DNA of 64,000 nucleotides from Zoogloeaceae bacterium (lineage in GTDB: Bacteria > Pseudomonadota > Gammaproteobacteria > Burkholderiales > Rhodocyclaceae), in contig JACKMA010000001.1 in NCBI GenBank assembly GCA_024235635.1, positions 62,001-126,000 on the forward strand, read 5' to 3'. The position numbers and the translations under genes are program-made. This document shows positions 1 through 9,229 of this stretch, piece by piece. Under the pieces are notes generated by a model. That model worked only from the letters and a program-made list of their open reading frames with translations, ran no database searches and was not told where the DNA came from. Numbering within the stretch: position 1 is the stretch's first letter; the number at the start of each line of letters is the position of its first letter.

Positions 1-300
1 GCGCGAGCCATTTTTGGTGAGTTGCTGGAATCGAATCTGGCCCATTTCCAAGGTGTGAAGTATCCGCGTCTCATCGTACGCACCATGCAATCCCGCTGGG
101 GCAGTCTGTCGCGCGCCGGCTCCATGACGCTGAACGTGAACCTGGTGCGCGCGCCACGACCTTGCATCGAATATGTCGTGGTCCACGAGCTTTGCCACAC
201 TCAACACCGCGATCACGATGCACGGTTCTTCAAGCTGCTTGGGCAAGTGATGCCCGAGTGGGAAAGTCGCAAGCAACGCTTGGAAGCTGCACTACTTTGA
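1..300 (+). CDS. YgjP-like (DUF45) metallopeptidase, C-terminal part
   Basis: The reading frame is open from base 1, so the gene starts left of the window; only about 99 C-terminal residues are visible. The motif HELCH preceded by YVVV and followed by further histidines and an FF is the zinc-binding signature of the DUF45/YgjP family (HEXXH metallopeptidase). The upstream segment SRWGSLSRAG-MTLN also matches the family's conserved WGSC-LN block, with Ser in place of the usual Cys. In many genomes such genes sit beside type I restriction genes, so an hsdR-like neighbour may lie to the left (inference). It precedes a Wadjet-like operon and is probably cargo of the integrative element. Its cellular substrate is unknown. 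Confidence 0.8.
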   Translation, partial: ARAIFGELLESNLAHFQGVKYPRLIVRTMQSRWGSLSRAGSMTLNVNLVRAPRPCIEYVVVHELCHTQHRDHDARFFKLLGQVMPEWESRKQRLEAALL

Positions 301-594
301 GGCGGGCGATGCTGTTGTATTGCTCGCCAGGGGCCCATCTAAAGCCACTGGAATTGTCGGTGACCGACAGCTTTCCGATCAGAATTGCGCCGTCGCACAT
401 ACACATGTCATCGGTCCGCTCCGGGCCCAATAGTGGTGGTTCAAGTGCCAAGCATCGAATGACTGCTCAGGCCGAGCACCAGTCGCCCACGCTCGATTCT
501 CGCACGCCACGCAACTGTTGCTGTTGGGATGCCGCCGCGCCGCCTCACATGCTCGCTTAACGCAGCGGATTCATGGGATCCGCAGAGCAGCTGG
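301..594. other. intergenic region upstream of the first jet operon
   Basis: About 290 bp with no convincing gene. Short open frames here have no recognisable protein character. The only clear structure is a 15-bp perfect palindrome at 355-369 (TGTCGGT-G-ACCGACA). The promoter of the jet operon should lie here, but no strong -35/-10 pair was found. Confidence 0.5.
355..369. promoter_or_regulatory. 15-bp palindrome, possible operator
   Basis: Perfect 7-1-7 inverted repeat TGTCGGTGACCGACA in the gap before jetA. Its size and symmetry would suit a dimeric repressor site controlling the jet operon, but no regulator is identified and chance occurrence is possible. Confidence 0.25.
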
Positions 595-1947
595 ATGGAG
601 CCACTTCCGTCGCCAGTCGCCACCGGTTCCGTCTATCCTTCGAGTCTCGCGCCTTTCCATGGTCTTGCGCCACTGCGCCAGCCGAGATTCCGATTGCCAT
701 CGCCACGCAGCCTCACTTTCGCCCTCTACACCCACTGGGACGTCGTTGAGTCCTTGGTGCTGCTGACGCGCGATTTCCCGGTTCTGGAGCGTGAGCAAGT
801 ATTGTCGATCGTCGCCCGCAACGATGCTTCCCTCGACCTTGCCCGCCGCGAAGATGTCCTGCGCAGCATGGTTGCAGGTGATTTGCTTCGTGTGGTTGCC
901 CGAAGTGACGCGCTGGAACTCCACCCCCAGGTGGTGGAGTTCGTGCGTGGGCTCACCCGGGAGCACGAACTCGGCCTCTCGCAGGTGTTGCGCGCGCGGA
1001 TCAATGCGATCACGGACGCGACGGCGAGGCTTGCGGAAGGCTTGGCGGCAAACAAGGCAGACCTGATGCGCTCGGCGGCGCAAAAGCTCTCTGAACTGTT
1101 CCGGCAGATCGGCCAACAGCTTGACCAGGACCGGCACGCGATCCTGGAACTCGCCGAGCGCGCCAAGGCAGCCGATGCCAATCTGCCGCTGACCCGACGC
1201 TACGCCGAAGTTCTGGACGCCTACGACAACTACGTTGAACCCATGGCCGGCATGATGGACAGTGGCCCGGAGGGCACGTTCTACCGGCATCTCGAGCACG
1301 CGGAGCAAACGCTGGACCACGCCGTCGAGACACTGGAAGTCCGCGGCGCCCTCTATTCCCACCGCCTGGCAATGCGCCAGGTTGCCTTTCAAGCCAAGGA
1401 GCTGCGCCGCCTCGGCCGCGAGGTGTTGAAGCAATGCAGTGACACGCTACTACCCCTGCGCGAAGAGTTTCGCCAGCACAATGCCTTGTCGGCGGCCATC
1501 ACCCTGTTGCTGGGCCGGGTCCGCAAGCGCGGCCTGCAGCGTGCCCTGCGATCGGCAGACCTGCCGCTGTGGCGCCGTAGCCTGCCGCGCCGGGTCAGCG
1601 TCGGCGCCGAAGTATTGACCATCATGAGCGAGGCACTTCACTACGAGCCCGCCACGGTCCGTTTCCCGGACGATGATCTCGCAGGTCCCGGGCCGCAGCT
1701 CGACCGTGTCGACGAGGCGGCGCTGATCGCCGCTGTCCAGCGAGATCTGCCGATCGAGGATCTGCTCGATTGGCTGCACCGGCATCAGCCGCAATGGAGC
1801 GACGAAACCAAGCTGCGGGTCTATCACGAACTTGTTCGGCGCCCAGAGTGGGAGGTCCGTCCTGCCGCAACTGCGGCGGCGCTGACCCTGAACACGGTGC
1901 GCGTGACGCATCACCCACATGACATCGAACGGGCGCCCGGCCGATGA
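595..1947 (+). CDS. jetA: Wadjet/MksF-like kleisin subunit JetA (system 1)
   Basis: First gene of a four-gene SMC operon. By analogy with Wadjet (JetABCD) and MksFEBG complexes this position encodes the kleisin-type subunit that bridges the SMC heads. The protein (about 450 aa) opens with a helical, winged-helix-like region beginning FALYTHWDVVESLVLL. Long helices with coiled-coil character follow, and a second small helical domain lies at the C terminus. Start is uncertain: ATG 595 is the first plausible in-frame start, but the conserved-looking part only begins near 718 and TTG 694 would give a protein starting just before it. It overlaps jetB by 4 bp (ATGA), so translation is probably coupled. 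The role is inferred mainly from operon position; sequence recognition of the subunit itself is weak. Confidence 0.7.
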   Translation: MEPLPSPVATGSVYPSSLAPFHGLAPLRQPRFRLPSPRSLTFALYTHWDVVESLVLLTRDFPVLEREQVLSIVARNDASLDLARREDVLRSMVAGDLLRVVARSDALELHPQVVEFVRGLTREHELGLSQVLRARINAITDATARLAEGLAANKADLMRSAAQKLSELFRQIGQQLDQDRHAILELAERAKAADANLPLTRRYAEVLDAYDNYVEPMAGMMDSGPEGTFYRHLEHAEQTLDHAVETLEVRGALYSHRLAMRQVAFQAKELRRLGREVLKQCSDTLLPLREEFRQHNALSAAITLLLGRVRKRGLQRALRSADLPLWRRSLPRRVSVGAEVLTIMSEALHYEPATVRFPDDDLAGPGPQLDRVDEAALIAAVQRDLPIEDLLDWLHRHQPQWSDETKLRVYHELVRRPEWEVRPAATAAALTLNTVRVTHHPHDIERAPGR

Positions 1948-2552
1948 ACACGCCCGCGCCCATCGAACTCGGCCGCCTGCCCTCTCTGGCCGACCTGTTC
2001 GCGCACCTCCTGGCGGGAAAGCACCTGAACCGCCTGGCCCATCACAGCCTGTGGGCCGAGCTCGAACGTGAGCAGACGCAGTATGCCCAGCTCTTCGCGG
2101 CACTGGGGTACGACTTGCGCATCGACGGCCGCGGCTTCGCCTGGTTCCATTTCGACGAGGCGAGCAGCAACGTCTCCAAGACCACACGACAGCTTGCGCT
2201 CCTGTTCATGCTGATCTTCGAGTTCAAGGCGGATGGCGGCGCGCATCTGGCGCGCTTCACCGATTGGCAGATCGACCACAGCTTCCTGAGCGCCCTGATC
2301 GAGAAGCACCAGTTGCTGCTCGCCGCGGAGAACCTCGCCGAGCCCGATCTGCTGCAGCAACTGCTGCGCAGTGCCGCCAACTATGGCTTCGCGATTGCGG
2401 AGGGTGCGGGCTGGCGGCTATTGCCGGCCGTGTTTCGATACCTCGACCGCTTCGAGGAACTTGCGCATCGGGATGCGACGGAGCCGGACTCCCTGCTCGA
2501 CTCCGAGGACCCGCCCGAGCCGATCGCTGAGCCCGGCGAGGGTCTCGAATGA
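1944..2552 (+). CDS. jetB: Wadjet/MksE-like KITE subunit JetB (system 1)
   Basis: A 202-aa protein in the second position of the operon, the place of MukE/MksE/JetB, the small winged-helix KITE protein that binds the kleisin. The sequence is helical, with a central basic and hydrophobic core (TTRQLALLFMLIFEF) and an acidic disordered tail rich in Asp, Glu and Pro. It overlaps both neighbours by 4 bp, at 1944-1947 and 2549-2552. Such stop-start overlaps along the whole operon argue for stoichiometric production of a complex. Assignment rests on size, operon position and general resemblance to MksE rather than on a diagnostic motif. Confidence 0.7.
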   Translation: MNTPAPIELGRLPSLADLFAHLLAGKHLNRLAHHSLWAELEREQTQYAQLFAALGYDLRIDGRGFAWFHFDEASSNVSKTTRQLALLFMLIFEFKADGGAHLARFTDWQIDHSFLSALIEKHQLLLAAENLAEPDLLQQLLRSAANYGFAIAEGAGWRLLPAVFRYLDRFEELAHRDATEPDSLLDSEDPPEPIAEPGEGLE

Positions 2553-5317
2553 TCCAATATGGATTCCAGCGCCTGGCGCTCCTCAACAGCGCCGGCTACT
2601 TGCGCGCGGAAGTGCCGCTGGACGCCGCAGTATCGCTGATCGCGCCAAACAACACGGGCAAGACGAGTCTCATCAATGCGCTGCAGTTCCTGCTGATCAT
2701 CGACAAGCGCCGCATGGACTTCGGTGCCCACGACGTCGACGCCAGCCGGCGCTTCTATTTCCCGAACAACAGCGCATACGTGCTGCTCGAGGTCGCCCTC
2801 CCCGCCACCGGGACGGTGGTGCTGGGCTGCGTCGGCAAGGGTGTCGGCCACGACTACGAATACTTTGCCTACAAGGGCGAGCTCTCGCTCGATGATTTTC
2901 GGCTGGCCGACGGCAGCACGCTGCAGCAACCCCAGCTGCGCGATCACATGGCGCAATTCGGCCGCACGGTGTTCTCTTACGGCGCTTCCGAGTTCGCCGA
3001 TGCGCTCTACGGCGGACGACGACGGCGCAATGAACACGAACCGGACTTCACCGTCTTCAAGCTGGATCAGGCCAGCAACGCATCCATCTTCCAGAAGGTG
3101 CTGACCCGCACGCTGCGCCTCGACCGGCTCACTTCGAGCGAAGTGAAGGCCTATTTGCTGGAGATCTTTCGCCACGATCTGCCCGACGCGAGCATCGATT
3201 TCAAGGCCGAGTGGGACAAGGCGTTCGCCGAGGTCAATGCCGAACGCGCCCAGTACGACGCCGCCTGCCGGCAGCGCCCCTTGATCGCACAGTTGGAAAG
3301 GGACCAGGGCGAACGCCTGCAGCTACGCGGAAAGATCCTGCACTTTCGCCCCTGGATCGACAACCGGCTCAGCGAATGGGATGCCTATCAGCGCGGCGAG
3401 CAAGCCAGGCTGGCATCGCAGCAACAGCAACTCGCCGATGAAGAGGACGGCTTGCAGGATCGCGACCGGGCGCTGGTCGAGGAAGCCAGTACCGCCCGCC
3501 GACAACAGGAAGCGCTGAAGGCTCAGGAAACGCGCCTCGCCGAACTGGGTCGAACCTTCAGCCTGATCGGGGCGCGCTCCACACTCGAAGCACGCCTCGC
3601 GGAAGCCAAGGCGGCATACGACGCGCAGGCCGCCATCGTGCTGCAGGCCAGTGGCAGCAGCGTGCAAATGATCCAGCGCGAGATCCGCGACAACGACCGC
3701 GAGCAGACCCGGCTCGCGCGCGAACTCGACACGCTGGCGGACAATCTCTACCTCCGCCTGCGCGCAGCCCTGGACCCGGCGCAACTCGACACGCTCAATC
3801 GCGCGCTGTCTTCGAGCGCGATGACGCTTTCGCCGGCCGAGTTTGACCTGGCTCCGGACGCGCTCAAGTCGTGGCTCGACAGCGCTGCGCCGACGAAGCT
3901 TCCTCTGCCCGGCCTCACGGTCGAGCTCTCCACGCTCACGCCCCAGCATCAGCAGCGCTCGCGCGAAGACATTCAGGACCATTTGCATCAGTTGCGTGCA
4001 CGGGCTCGGCAGCTCGAGCAGCAACTTGCCGCGGCGCAGGCGCTAGACGCGGCTCGGGCTCGCCAGATCGCACTGGAGGAAGCCCGCCGCAAGATCGAAC
4101 AGGAACTTGACGCCTACGATGAGTACGTCCGGCTACAAGGGTCGCAGGCCGACCGACGCGCCGAACTGAGCCGTCTTGCTTCCCGGCTGGCGGAGATCGA
4201 GGAGTTCCTTACGCGATCGAAGGTCGAAGCCAAGCGCTTGCGGGATGCGTCGGATGCCGTGCGCAAGCAGTCGTCAGATCTCGCGGAGAAGCATCGACAG
4301 ATCGTCACGCTTCGCGCTCGACGCGGTGACGACGGGCCGCTGTTCGATCGCCTGCCCGATCTGCCGCATCATCCTTGGTTGGGCAGCGACGGAGTCGAAC
4401 TCGCCGAACTGGCCGAGGCGCTCCAGACCTATCATCAGGAATGCCGCTCGCTGCTCCAGTTGGACGAACGCATTCAAGGTCATGTCGCCAATCTGCATGC
4501 GGGCGGGCTTACCAAGTATCAGTTCTCCGACACGCCGGAAGTCGAGGTCGATCACCTCATCGGCTTCGCCGCACACCTCGCCCAGGAGGCGGAGGCGCTC
4601 GAGCGCAAGGCGCGCACCGCCGTGGTCAATGTCACCGCCTGCCTGCGGGAGCTGCGCGACGGATTGCTCCGCTTCAAGAGCAAGATGAATCAGTTCAATC
4701 GCCTGATCGGCAGGCGTCAGCTCTCGGACCTGGCCGTCTTCAAGATCGATCCGGTGGATGAAGCGCCGCTCGTCGAAGCCGTCGAACAACTGATCAGCAC
4801 GGCGGAACGCGCCGGCAGTGGCGAAACCTTCGAACTCTTCAATCACCAGAGTGTGCTCGACGATGCGACCTTGAATCGGGCCAAGACCTTGTTGATCGAG
4901 GAAGGGGCTGCGCGCGGCTGCCTGCGCGTTGAGCACTTCTTCCGACTGGAGTTCATTGTCGGCAAAACGGACCGCAAACCGGAATCCTTCACCGACATCG
5001 ACAGCGCGGCGTCCAACGGCACTGTGTTGATGGCCAAGCTCGTCACCGGACTCGCGCTGCTTCACCAGATGAAGGACAAGCGCCACGCCATGCAGGCGGT
5101 CTGTTACCTGGACGAGGCCTCGGCGCTCGACCAACGCAACCAGAGGAGCCTCATCGAGACCGCCGAGGATTTCGGCTTCGCGCTGATCTTCGCCTCCCCT
5201 GCCCCCTTGATCACGGCGCGCTACTGTGTGCCGATCGCCACCCACGCCGGCCAGAACGTCATCAGCCGCCAAGCCTGGCAGATCATCGAACCGCTGGAAG
5301 TGTCGGAACAGTCGTGA
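2549..5317 (+). CDS. jetC: SMC-like ATPase JetC/MksB (system 1)
   Basis: The 922-aa motor subunit. An N-terminal Walker A (APNNTGKTS, about residues 32-40) and a C-terminal Walker B with catalytic Glu (YLDEASALD, Asp about 855) are separated by several hundred residues of Arg/Glu/Gln/Ala-rich coiled coil. This is the SMC/Rad50/MukB layout. The segment before Walker B (SNGTVLMAKLVTGLAL) occupies the ABC signature position but lacks a classical SGGQ. In Wadjet systems such ATPases extrude DNA loops and present circular plasmid DNA to the JetD nuclease, which cleaves it (family knowledge). Translation is coupled to jetB (ATGA) and jetD (GTGA). At 922 aa it is shorter than MukB, typical of MksB/JetC proteins. 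The Wadjet subtype was not assigned. Confidence 0.85.
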   Translation: MIQYGFQRLALLNSAGYLRAEVPLDAAVSLIAPNNTGKTSLINALQFLLIIDKRRMDFGAHDVDASRRFYFPNNSAYVLLEVALPATGTVVLGCVGKGVGHDYEYFAYKGELSLDDFRLADGSTLQQPQLRDHMAQFGRTVFSYGASEFADALYGGRRRRNEHEPDFTVFKLDQASNASIFQKVLTRTLRLDRLTSSEVKAYLLEIFRHDLPDASIDFKAEWDKAFAEVNAERAQYDAACRQRPLIAQLERDQGERLQLRGKILHFRPWIDNRLSEWDAYQRGEQARLASQQQQLADEEDGLQDRDRALVEEASTARRQQEALKAQETRLAELGRTFSLIGARSTLEARLAEAKAAYDAQAAIVLQASGSSVQMIQREIRDNDREQTRLARELDTLADNLYLRLRAALDPAQLDTLNRALSSSAMTLSPAEFDLAPDALKSWLDSAAPTKLPLPGLTVELSTLTPQHQQRSREDIQDHLHQLRARARQLEQQLAAAQALDAARARQIALEEARRKIEQELDAYDEYVRLQGSQADRRAELSRLASRLAEIEEFLTRSKVEAKRLRDASDAVRKQSSDLAEKHRQIVTLRARRGDDGPLFDRLPDLPHHPWLGSDGVELAELAEALQTYHQECRSLLQLDERIQGHVANLHAGGLTKYQFSDTPEVEVDHLIGFAAHLAQEAEALERKARTAVVNVTACLRELRDGLLRFKSKMNQFNRLIGRRQLSDLAVFKIDPVDEAPLVEAVEQLISTAERAGSGETFELFNHQSVLDDATLNRAKTLLIEEGAARGCLRVEHFFRLEFIVGKTDRKPESFTDIDSAASNGTVLMAKLVTGLALLHQMKDKRHAMQAVCYLDEASALDQRNQRSLIETAEDFGFALIFASPAPLITARYCVPIATHAGQNVISRQAWQIIEPLEVSEQS

Positions 5318-6195
5318 GCCGAAGCCTCGCCGATGCGCTGTCGCGCCTCCTCGATGCCGCCGGCGATGTGCCGGCGAGCCACTTTACAGCCCGTCAGAAG
5401 CAGGCACTCGACGCACTCGGGCGAACGACCCAGGCACTGACAACTCTCCCCCACGGTCGCGGGGTCGTCTATCGGGTCACCAATCGCCTGCAGCTCGAGA
5501 ATCTTCTGCGCACGATGCGGCCGGGCGCCGCAGACGAACTGCCCGAGGGTCTGCCCCGGCGTGCCGTGAACGTGGCCACTCACCGCGATAGCAAGGCGCG
5601 TGACGCGGGCCACGAGATCCACTATCTGCTGCTCAAGGCCGTCGGCGATCCCGTGTGCTGGCGTCAAGGGGAACGCGTCCTCGAGCTCTCGCCCGTCACG
5701 GTGGCTGCCGGCGCGGGCGCATTGGCGATTCAGCGTGACGACGGCTGGCAATCGAATGAGCCGCTCTGGCTCGTCGAGAATCAGGCGCTGTTCGATCGGA
5801 CCGACTGGCTCCCCGACGGCACCCGGGCTAGCCTCGCGTACTACGGTGGGCAGATTCCCGCGCGCCTCCATGCCTGGCTCGCCCATTGCGCCCGTGCGCC
5901 CGAGGTCATCTTGTTCGCCGACTACGATGGCGTGGGCCTGTACAACTTCGCAAGGTTGCTCGAGCACAGTCCGTCGCCCTGCTCCTTCTGGCTGATGCCG
6001 GGCTGGCGAAGCCTGCTGACGCGGTATGGCAGCCAAGCGATCTGGCGGGACAATCATGCGGCCTTCATGGAGGCGTCTGCCCGCCTCGCGGAGCTCCGCG
6101 CGTCAGAGCAAGTCCTCGAGCTATGCCGAGCGATGAGCCGCGAGGGCCTCGCCCTCGAGCAGGAGGCAGTGTGGCACGTGCTGCCGGGCGTATGA
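5314..6195 (+). CDS. jetD: Toprim-fold nuclease subunit JetD (system 1)
   Basis: A 293-aa protein whose C-terminal half has the metal-binding triad of a Toprim domain: Glu155 in LWLVENQALFD, and Asp203 and Asp205 in FADYDGVGLYNF. A conserved LEQEAV motif stands near the C terminus. This is the signature of JetD/MksG, the topoisomerase VI-A-like subunit that cuts plasmid DNA captured by the SMC complex. The N-terminal part (to about residue 110) is helical with basic patches and may bind DNA. The GTG start at 5314 overlaps the jetC stop by 4 bp. The same Toprim pattern recurs in a second JetD at 55483-56757, although the two proteins differ in length and N terminus. Confidence 0.85.
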   Translation: MSRSLADALSRLLDAAGDVPASHFTARQKQALDALGRTTQALTTLPHGRGVVYRVTNRLQLENLLRTMRPGAADELPEGLPRRAVNVATHRDSKARDAGHEIHYLLLKAVGDPVCWRQGERVLELSPVTVAAGAGALAIQRDDGWQSNEPLWLVENQALFDRTDWLPDGTRASLAYYGGQIPARLHAWLAHCARAPEVILFADYDGVGLYNFARLLEHSPSPCSFWLMPGWRSLLTRYGSQAIWRDNHAAFMEASARLAELRASEQVLELCRAMSREGLALEQEAVWHVLPGV

Positions 6196-6308
6196 CCAAG
6201 CACTGGCGAACGAACGGATTCAGCGTCACTTGGGAGCGCGACGCGCAAGCCGTGGCGTCTGGATCATTTGACTGCCTGATCCAGCCTGACCCGAAGCTCG
6301 ACGTATGA
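6192..6308 (+). CDS. possible 38-aa small protein coupled to jetD
   Basis: A short frame starts at ATG 6192 inside the jetD stop (ATGA overlap, as at the other junctions of this operon) and ends at 6308. The product has 38 residues (start MTKHWRTNGFSV) and no recognised family. It could be a real accessory peptide, the decayed start of a longer gene, or chance. The junction geometry is the only support. Confidence 0.3.
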   Translation: MTKHWRTNGFSVTWERDAQAVASGSFDCLIQPDPKLDV

Positions 6309-6654
6309 CATCAGCGTCAAGGACTTCGAGGGCGATCGCGACCGGCACGCAGATCGGCACATTGATCAGGGATTGTGACGAGATGCCGGCAACACCATTG
6401 ACATAGCATTTTTTCCGTCCCATGATTGCCTTGTGCTCCGTGGTAACGTGGGACTTGCAAATGGCGGTTCGCCGCCGTAAGCCCTTCCGTTCCCCTTGGG
6501 ATTATTGCGTCTTCCGTCTATGCCAATCGGGTTTTCTCGCGGTTGCAGGCGGAGGTCATCGCATCGCCGTTCGGGACGGAATAGCTGCGTCGATTTGCAG
6601 GATTTCCACCGCGCTACACGCCTTCAACGTTTGAAGCGGATAACGAGGTGTCCT
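6309..6654. other. intergenic region between jet operon and parA
   Basis: About 345 bp without a supported gene. It holds a sigma-70-like promoter (6398-6426) and ends in the ribosome binding site of parA (AGG about 7 bp before the GTG start). The long leader between promoter and parA, roughly 220 nt, could carry partition or regulatory sites, but no repeat family was seen in it. Confidence 0.5.
6398..6426 (+). promoter_or_regulatory. sigma-70-like promoter for the parA operon
   Basis: A perfect -35 TTGACA (6398-6403), a 17-bp spacer containing a T-run, and a -10-like CATGAT (6421-6426, 4 of 6 matches). It is the best promoter match upstream of the partition/replication gene block and points the right way. 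Confidence 0.5.
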
Positions 6655-7533
6655 GTGGTCATCTTTGGAATCATCGCAACGAAGGGTGGCGTCGGCAAGA
6701 CGACGCTGTCTGCCAATCTGGGCGCGCTGATCGCCGACATGGGGCTGCGCGTGCTGCTGGTCGACGCCGACATCCAGGCGTCGCTTTCCAAGTACTTCGA
6801 ACTTCGCTTCAAGGCGCCCATCGGGCTCACCGAGGTGATCGGAAGCGGCATCGTCACCGAGAGCGCCATCTCCCAGACCGTCTGGGACCGACTCGATATC
6901 GTGCTGTGCGACGCGCCGCACCGCCAACTGGCCAGCGATTCGGCCAGTTCCGATCTGGAGCGCTATCTGCAGGGTCGCATGGACATGCCGATGCTCCTGC
7001 GCCGCGCCCTGCGATCTCCGGTGATCGATGAGAACTACGACGTCGTCGTCATCGACACACCGGGCGCGCAAGGCCCCTTGCTGTTCACGGCCGCGCTGGC
7101 CGCGACGCAACTGGTCACGCCGGTATTACCCGAGACGCCCTCCGCACGCGAGTTCAGGGGCGGCACGGTGGAATTGCTGCGCAAGCTCGGCGAGGCGGAA
7201 ATCCTCGGCATTCGTCCAGGTCCCCTGACGGCGGTGATCAATCGCGCCGGCCGCACCAATGACGCTCGGCTGGTGATGGAGGAGATCCGCCAGTCCTACC
7301 TCGAGTTCAGCGGCCAGGTTCGTGTCGCGAATACCGTTGTCCCGTCCGCGGTCGCCTACAACGAGGCGGCGACCGCTCGGGCGCCCGTGCATCGCATGCG
7401 CTCACGACAGGCGTTCATGACGATGCATGAGCTGGTGTGGGAGCTACTGCCCAATCTACATGGGGTGTACGCGGGCGGCGAGCTTGTCGACAGCTCGGCT
7501 GCCGCGCAGGAGGCCCACGATGGCTGCGCGTAA
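6655..7533 (+). CDS. parA: ParA-family partition ATPase of the integrative element
   Basis: A 292-aa deviant Walker A ATPase. The motif KGGVGKTT follows the start within 15 residues, LLVDADIQAS is the Walker A' region and VVIDTPG the switch/Walker B region. Such ParA/Soj proteins help integrative elements and plasmids to be inherited in their excised state. The start is taken as GTG 6655 because it puts the Walker motif at the usual distance and has an AGG Shine-Dalgarno; the frame is open further upstream but without protein character. The gene overlaps parB by 14 bp. The gene order that follows matches the PFGI-1/SPI-7 class of integrative conjugative elements, where parA (soj) normally stands near one end. 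Confidence 0.9.
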   Translation: MVIFGIIATKGGVGKTTLSANLGALIADMGLRVLLVDADIQASLSKYFELRFKAPIGLTEVIGSGIVTESAISQTVWDRLDIVLCDAPHRQLASDSASSDLERYLQGRMDMPMLLRRALRSPVIDENYDVVVIDTPGAQGPLLFTAALAATQLVTPVLPETPSAREFRGGTVELLRKLGEAEILGIRPGPLTAVINRAGRTNDARLVMEEIRQSYLEFSGQVRVANTVVPSAVAYNEAATARAPVHRMRSRQAFMTMHELVWELLPNLHGVYAGGELVDSSAAAQEAHDGCA

Positions 7534-9229
7534 GTCACGCCTTCCGGGGGACGCGAAGATCACCGAACTGGTCCGCGGGATGCAGCAGCGCGATCCGGCG
7601 AGCAAGCGATTGAGTCCCGAGGCCTTGCAGGAGCGCATGCGGCGCACCTTGAGCGTGCCCAACCCCGCCGACAATTCCGCCCGGCTCGCCGAGGATCGCG
7701 AGTGCCAGATCCAGTTGCGCGTGATCGACATCGATCCCTACGACCGCAACCCGCGACGCGAGCGAAACCAGCTCTATGCGGAAATCAAGGAGTCCATCCG
7801 GGTCGCCAAGGTCATCTCACCTTTGACGGTCACCAAGCGGCCCGGCTCGAATCGGTACATGGTCGGCGCAGGCGGCAATACCCGGCTCAAGGCCCAGCGC
7901 GAACTTTGGGACGAGACGGGCGACCCGCGATTCGAGTATCTGCTTGTCACCTATCGGCCCTGGGTGTCCGAGGCGCAGGTATTGACGGCGCATCTGGTCG
8001 AGAACGAGCTTCATGCTGGCATGAGCTTCTGGGACAAGGCCCTCGGCGTATGGGACCTCAAGCAGGAGCTCGAGCACGAGCGCGGCGAGCCCTTGTCACT
8101 GCGCCAGTTGAACGAAGCGATGCGAGAGAACGGGCTCGCCCTCAGCGTGACGATGCTTTCCTTCTACGGCTTCGCGATCACCAATCTGGCGGACCTTGGC
8201 CCGGCGACACGCCTCCTGTCGACCAATGGCGTACGCGAGCTACAACCGGTCTTTGCCTACCTGTGCAAGTACGTCGTCGCCCATGGCATGAGCGAGGAGG
8301 CGTGGCACGCAGTCCGACGGCGCATTCTGCAGGGACACGCCCCTTCGTTCACCGGCGATGCGACTGCCGAGGTTGATCTGTCCTCCAGACAGGCGATGGT
8401 TGCCGGCGAGCTGATCGACAAGCTGGAACAAGCGGTCGCCGAGCTTCTCGGCCAGGATCCGACCCAGCTTCGCGACATTCGTCGGTTGCTGAAGACAATC
8501 CCTGGCGCAAGCATCGAGGAATTGTTGGCCCGCCATCCGCCCGCAAATGAAGGAGCGCGCCGGCATGAGGACGATGCCGATCGGCCGCAGTCGGGCAGCA
8601 CAGGCCCGATGGCAGGGAGTGTGCTCGCGCCAGAGAGTTCGGCCTCCAACCCATCGCGCCGCACGGTAAAGACCGGCAACTCGATCGACCCGGACAGGGG
8701 CCAGGTCGATGCCCAGGATGTCGCGCAACCGGCAGCCAGTCGGAACGGGACGCATCAGGGTGCGCCAGTCGGGGCACTCCAACAGGTGCAGCAGGCTGCC
8801 GCATCGTTCGCCGAGGCCTGCGGGATCCATGACCTACTCCGGCTCTTCGACGACATGCCCTGTGGCTTCTACGTCGAGGTCCCGGCAGAGGATTCGCCCA
8901 TCGATGCGGGCATGGGCACCTGGCGCCATGGCGCCTGGTGGATCGCCGCCATGCACTCCGGACAAATTGACGGCAGCTACGCCGAACGAATGCCGGAGGA
9001 TTCGGTTTGGCGCCAGGCACAGTTGCTGGAAGGTGGCCAGGACGCCACGTCCCTGCAGTGGATGATCGACACCGTGCTGGGCTCACCGATCGGCCTCGTG
9101 GAGCTGGGCCTTTGGATGACCCATTGCCCGGCACACGCGCTGGAGCGCTACCACGCGTTGATCGTCGCCATTCGACGTCTTCACGGCGAATGTCCGGACC
9201 GATTCATGCTCGATGACGGGGGCGAATGA
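7520..9229 (+). CDS. parB: ParB-family protein, integrative element (PFGI-1) class
   Basis: A 569-aa protein with an N-terminal ParB-type CTPase/nuclease-like domain: IDPYDRNPRRERN and a stretch around VGAGGNTRLKA that resembles the GERR-box region. A helical region with a helix-turn-helix follows (about residues 195-300). The long, low-complexity C-terminal half ends in an ordered Trp-rich domain. This architecture is typical of the large ParB proteins of PFGI-1-class elements. Start ATG 7520 has a strong GGAGG site. It overlaps parA by 14 bp and the next gene by 4 bp. The natural DNA targets are unknown; the three KorB-operator-like palindromes at 12731-12884 are candidates. Confidence 0.85.
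   Translation: MAARKSRLPGDAKITELVRGMQQRDPASKRLSPEALQERMRRTLSVPNPADNSARLAEDRECQIQLRVIDIDPYDRNPRRERNQLYAEIKESIRVAKVISPLTVTKRPGSNRYMVGAGGNTRLKAQRELWDETGDPRFEYLLVTYRPWVSEAQVLTAHLVENELHAGMSFWDKALGVWDLKQELEHERGEPLSLRQLNEAMRENGLALSVTMLSFYGFAITNLADLGPATRLLSTNGVRELQPVFAYLCKYVVAHGMSEEAWHAVRRRILQGHAPSFTGDATAEVDLSSRQAMVAGELIDKLEQAVAELLGQDPTQLRDIRRLLKTIPGASIEELLARHPPANEGARRHEDDADRPQSGSTGPMAGSVLAPESSASNPSRRTVKTGNSIDPDRGQVDAQDVAQPAASRNGTHQGAPVGALQQVQQAAASFAEACGIHDLLRLFDDMPCGFYVEVPAEDSPIDAGMGTWRHGAWWIAAMHSGQIDGSYAERMPEDSVWRQAQLLEGGQDATSLQWMIDTVLGSPIGLVELGLWMTHCPAHALERYHALIVAIRRLHGECPDRFMLDDGGE

Noticed and set aside
301..594. remnant of an insertion sequence before jetA
   Set aside because: No transposase motif, terminal inverted repeats or target duplication could be recognised.
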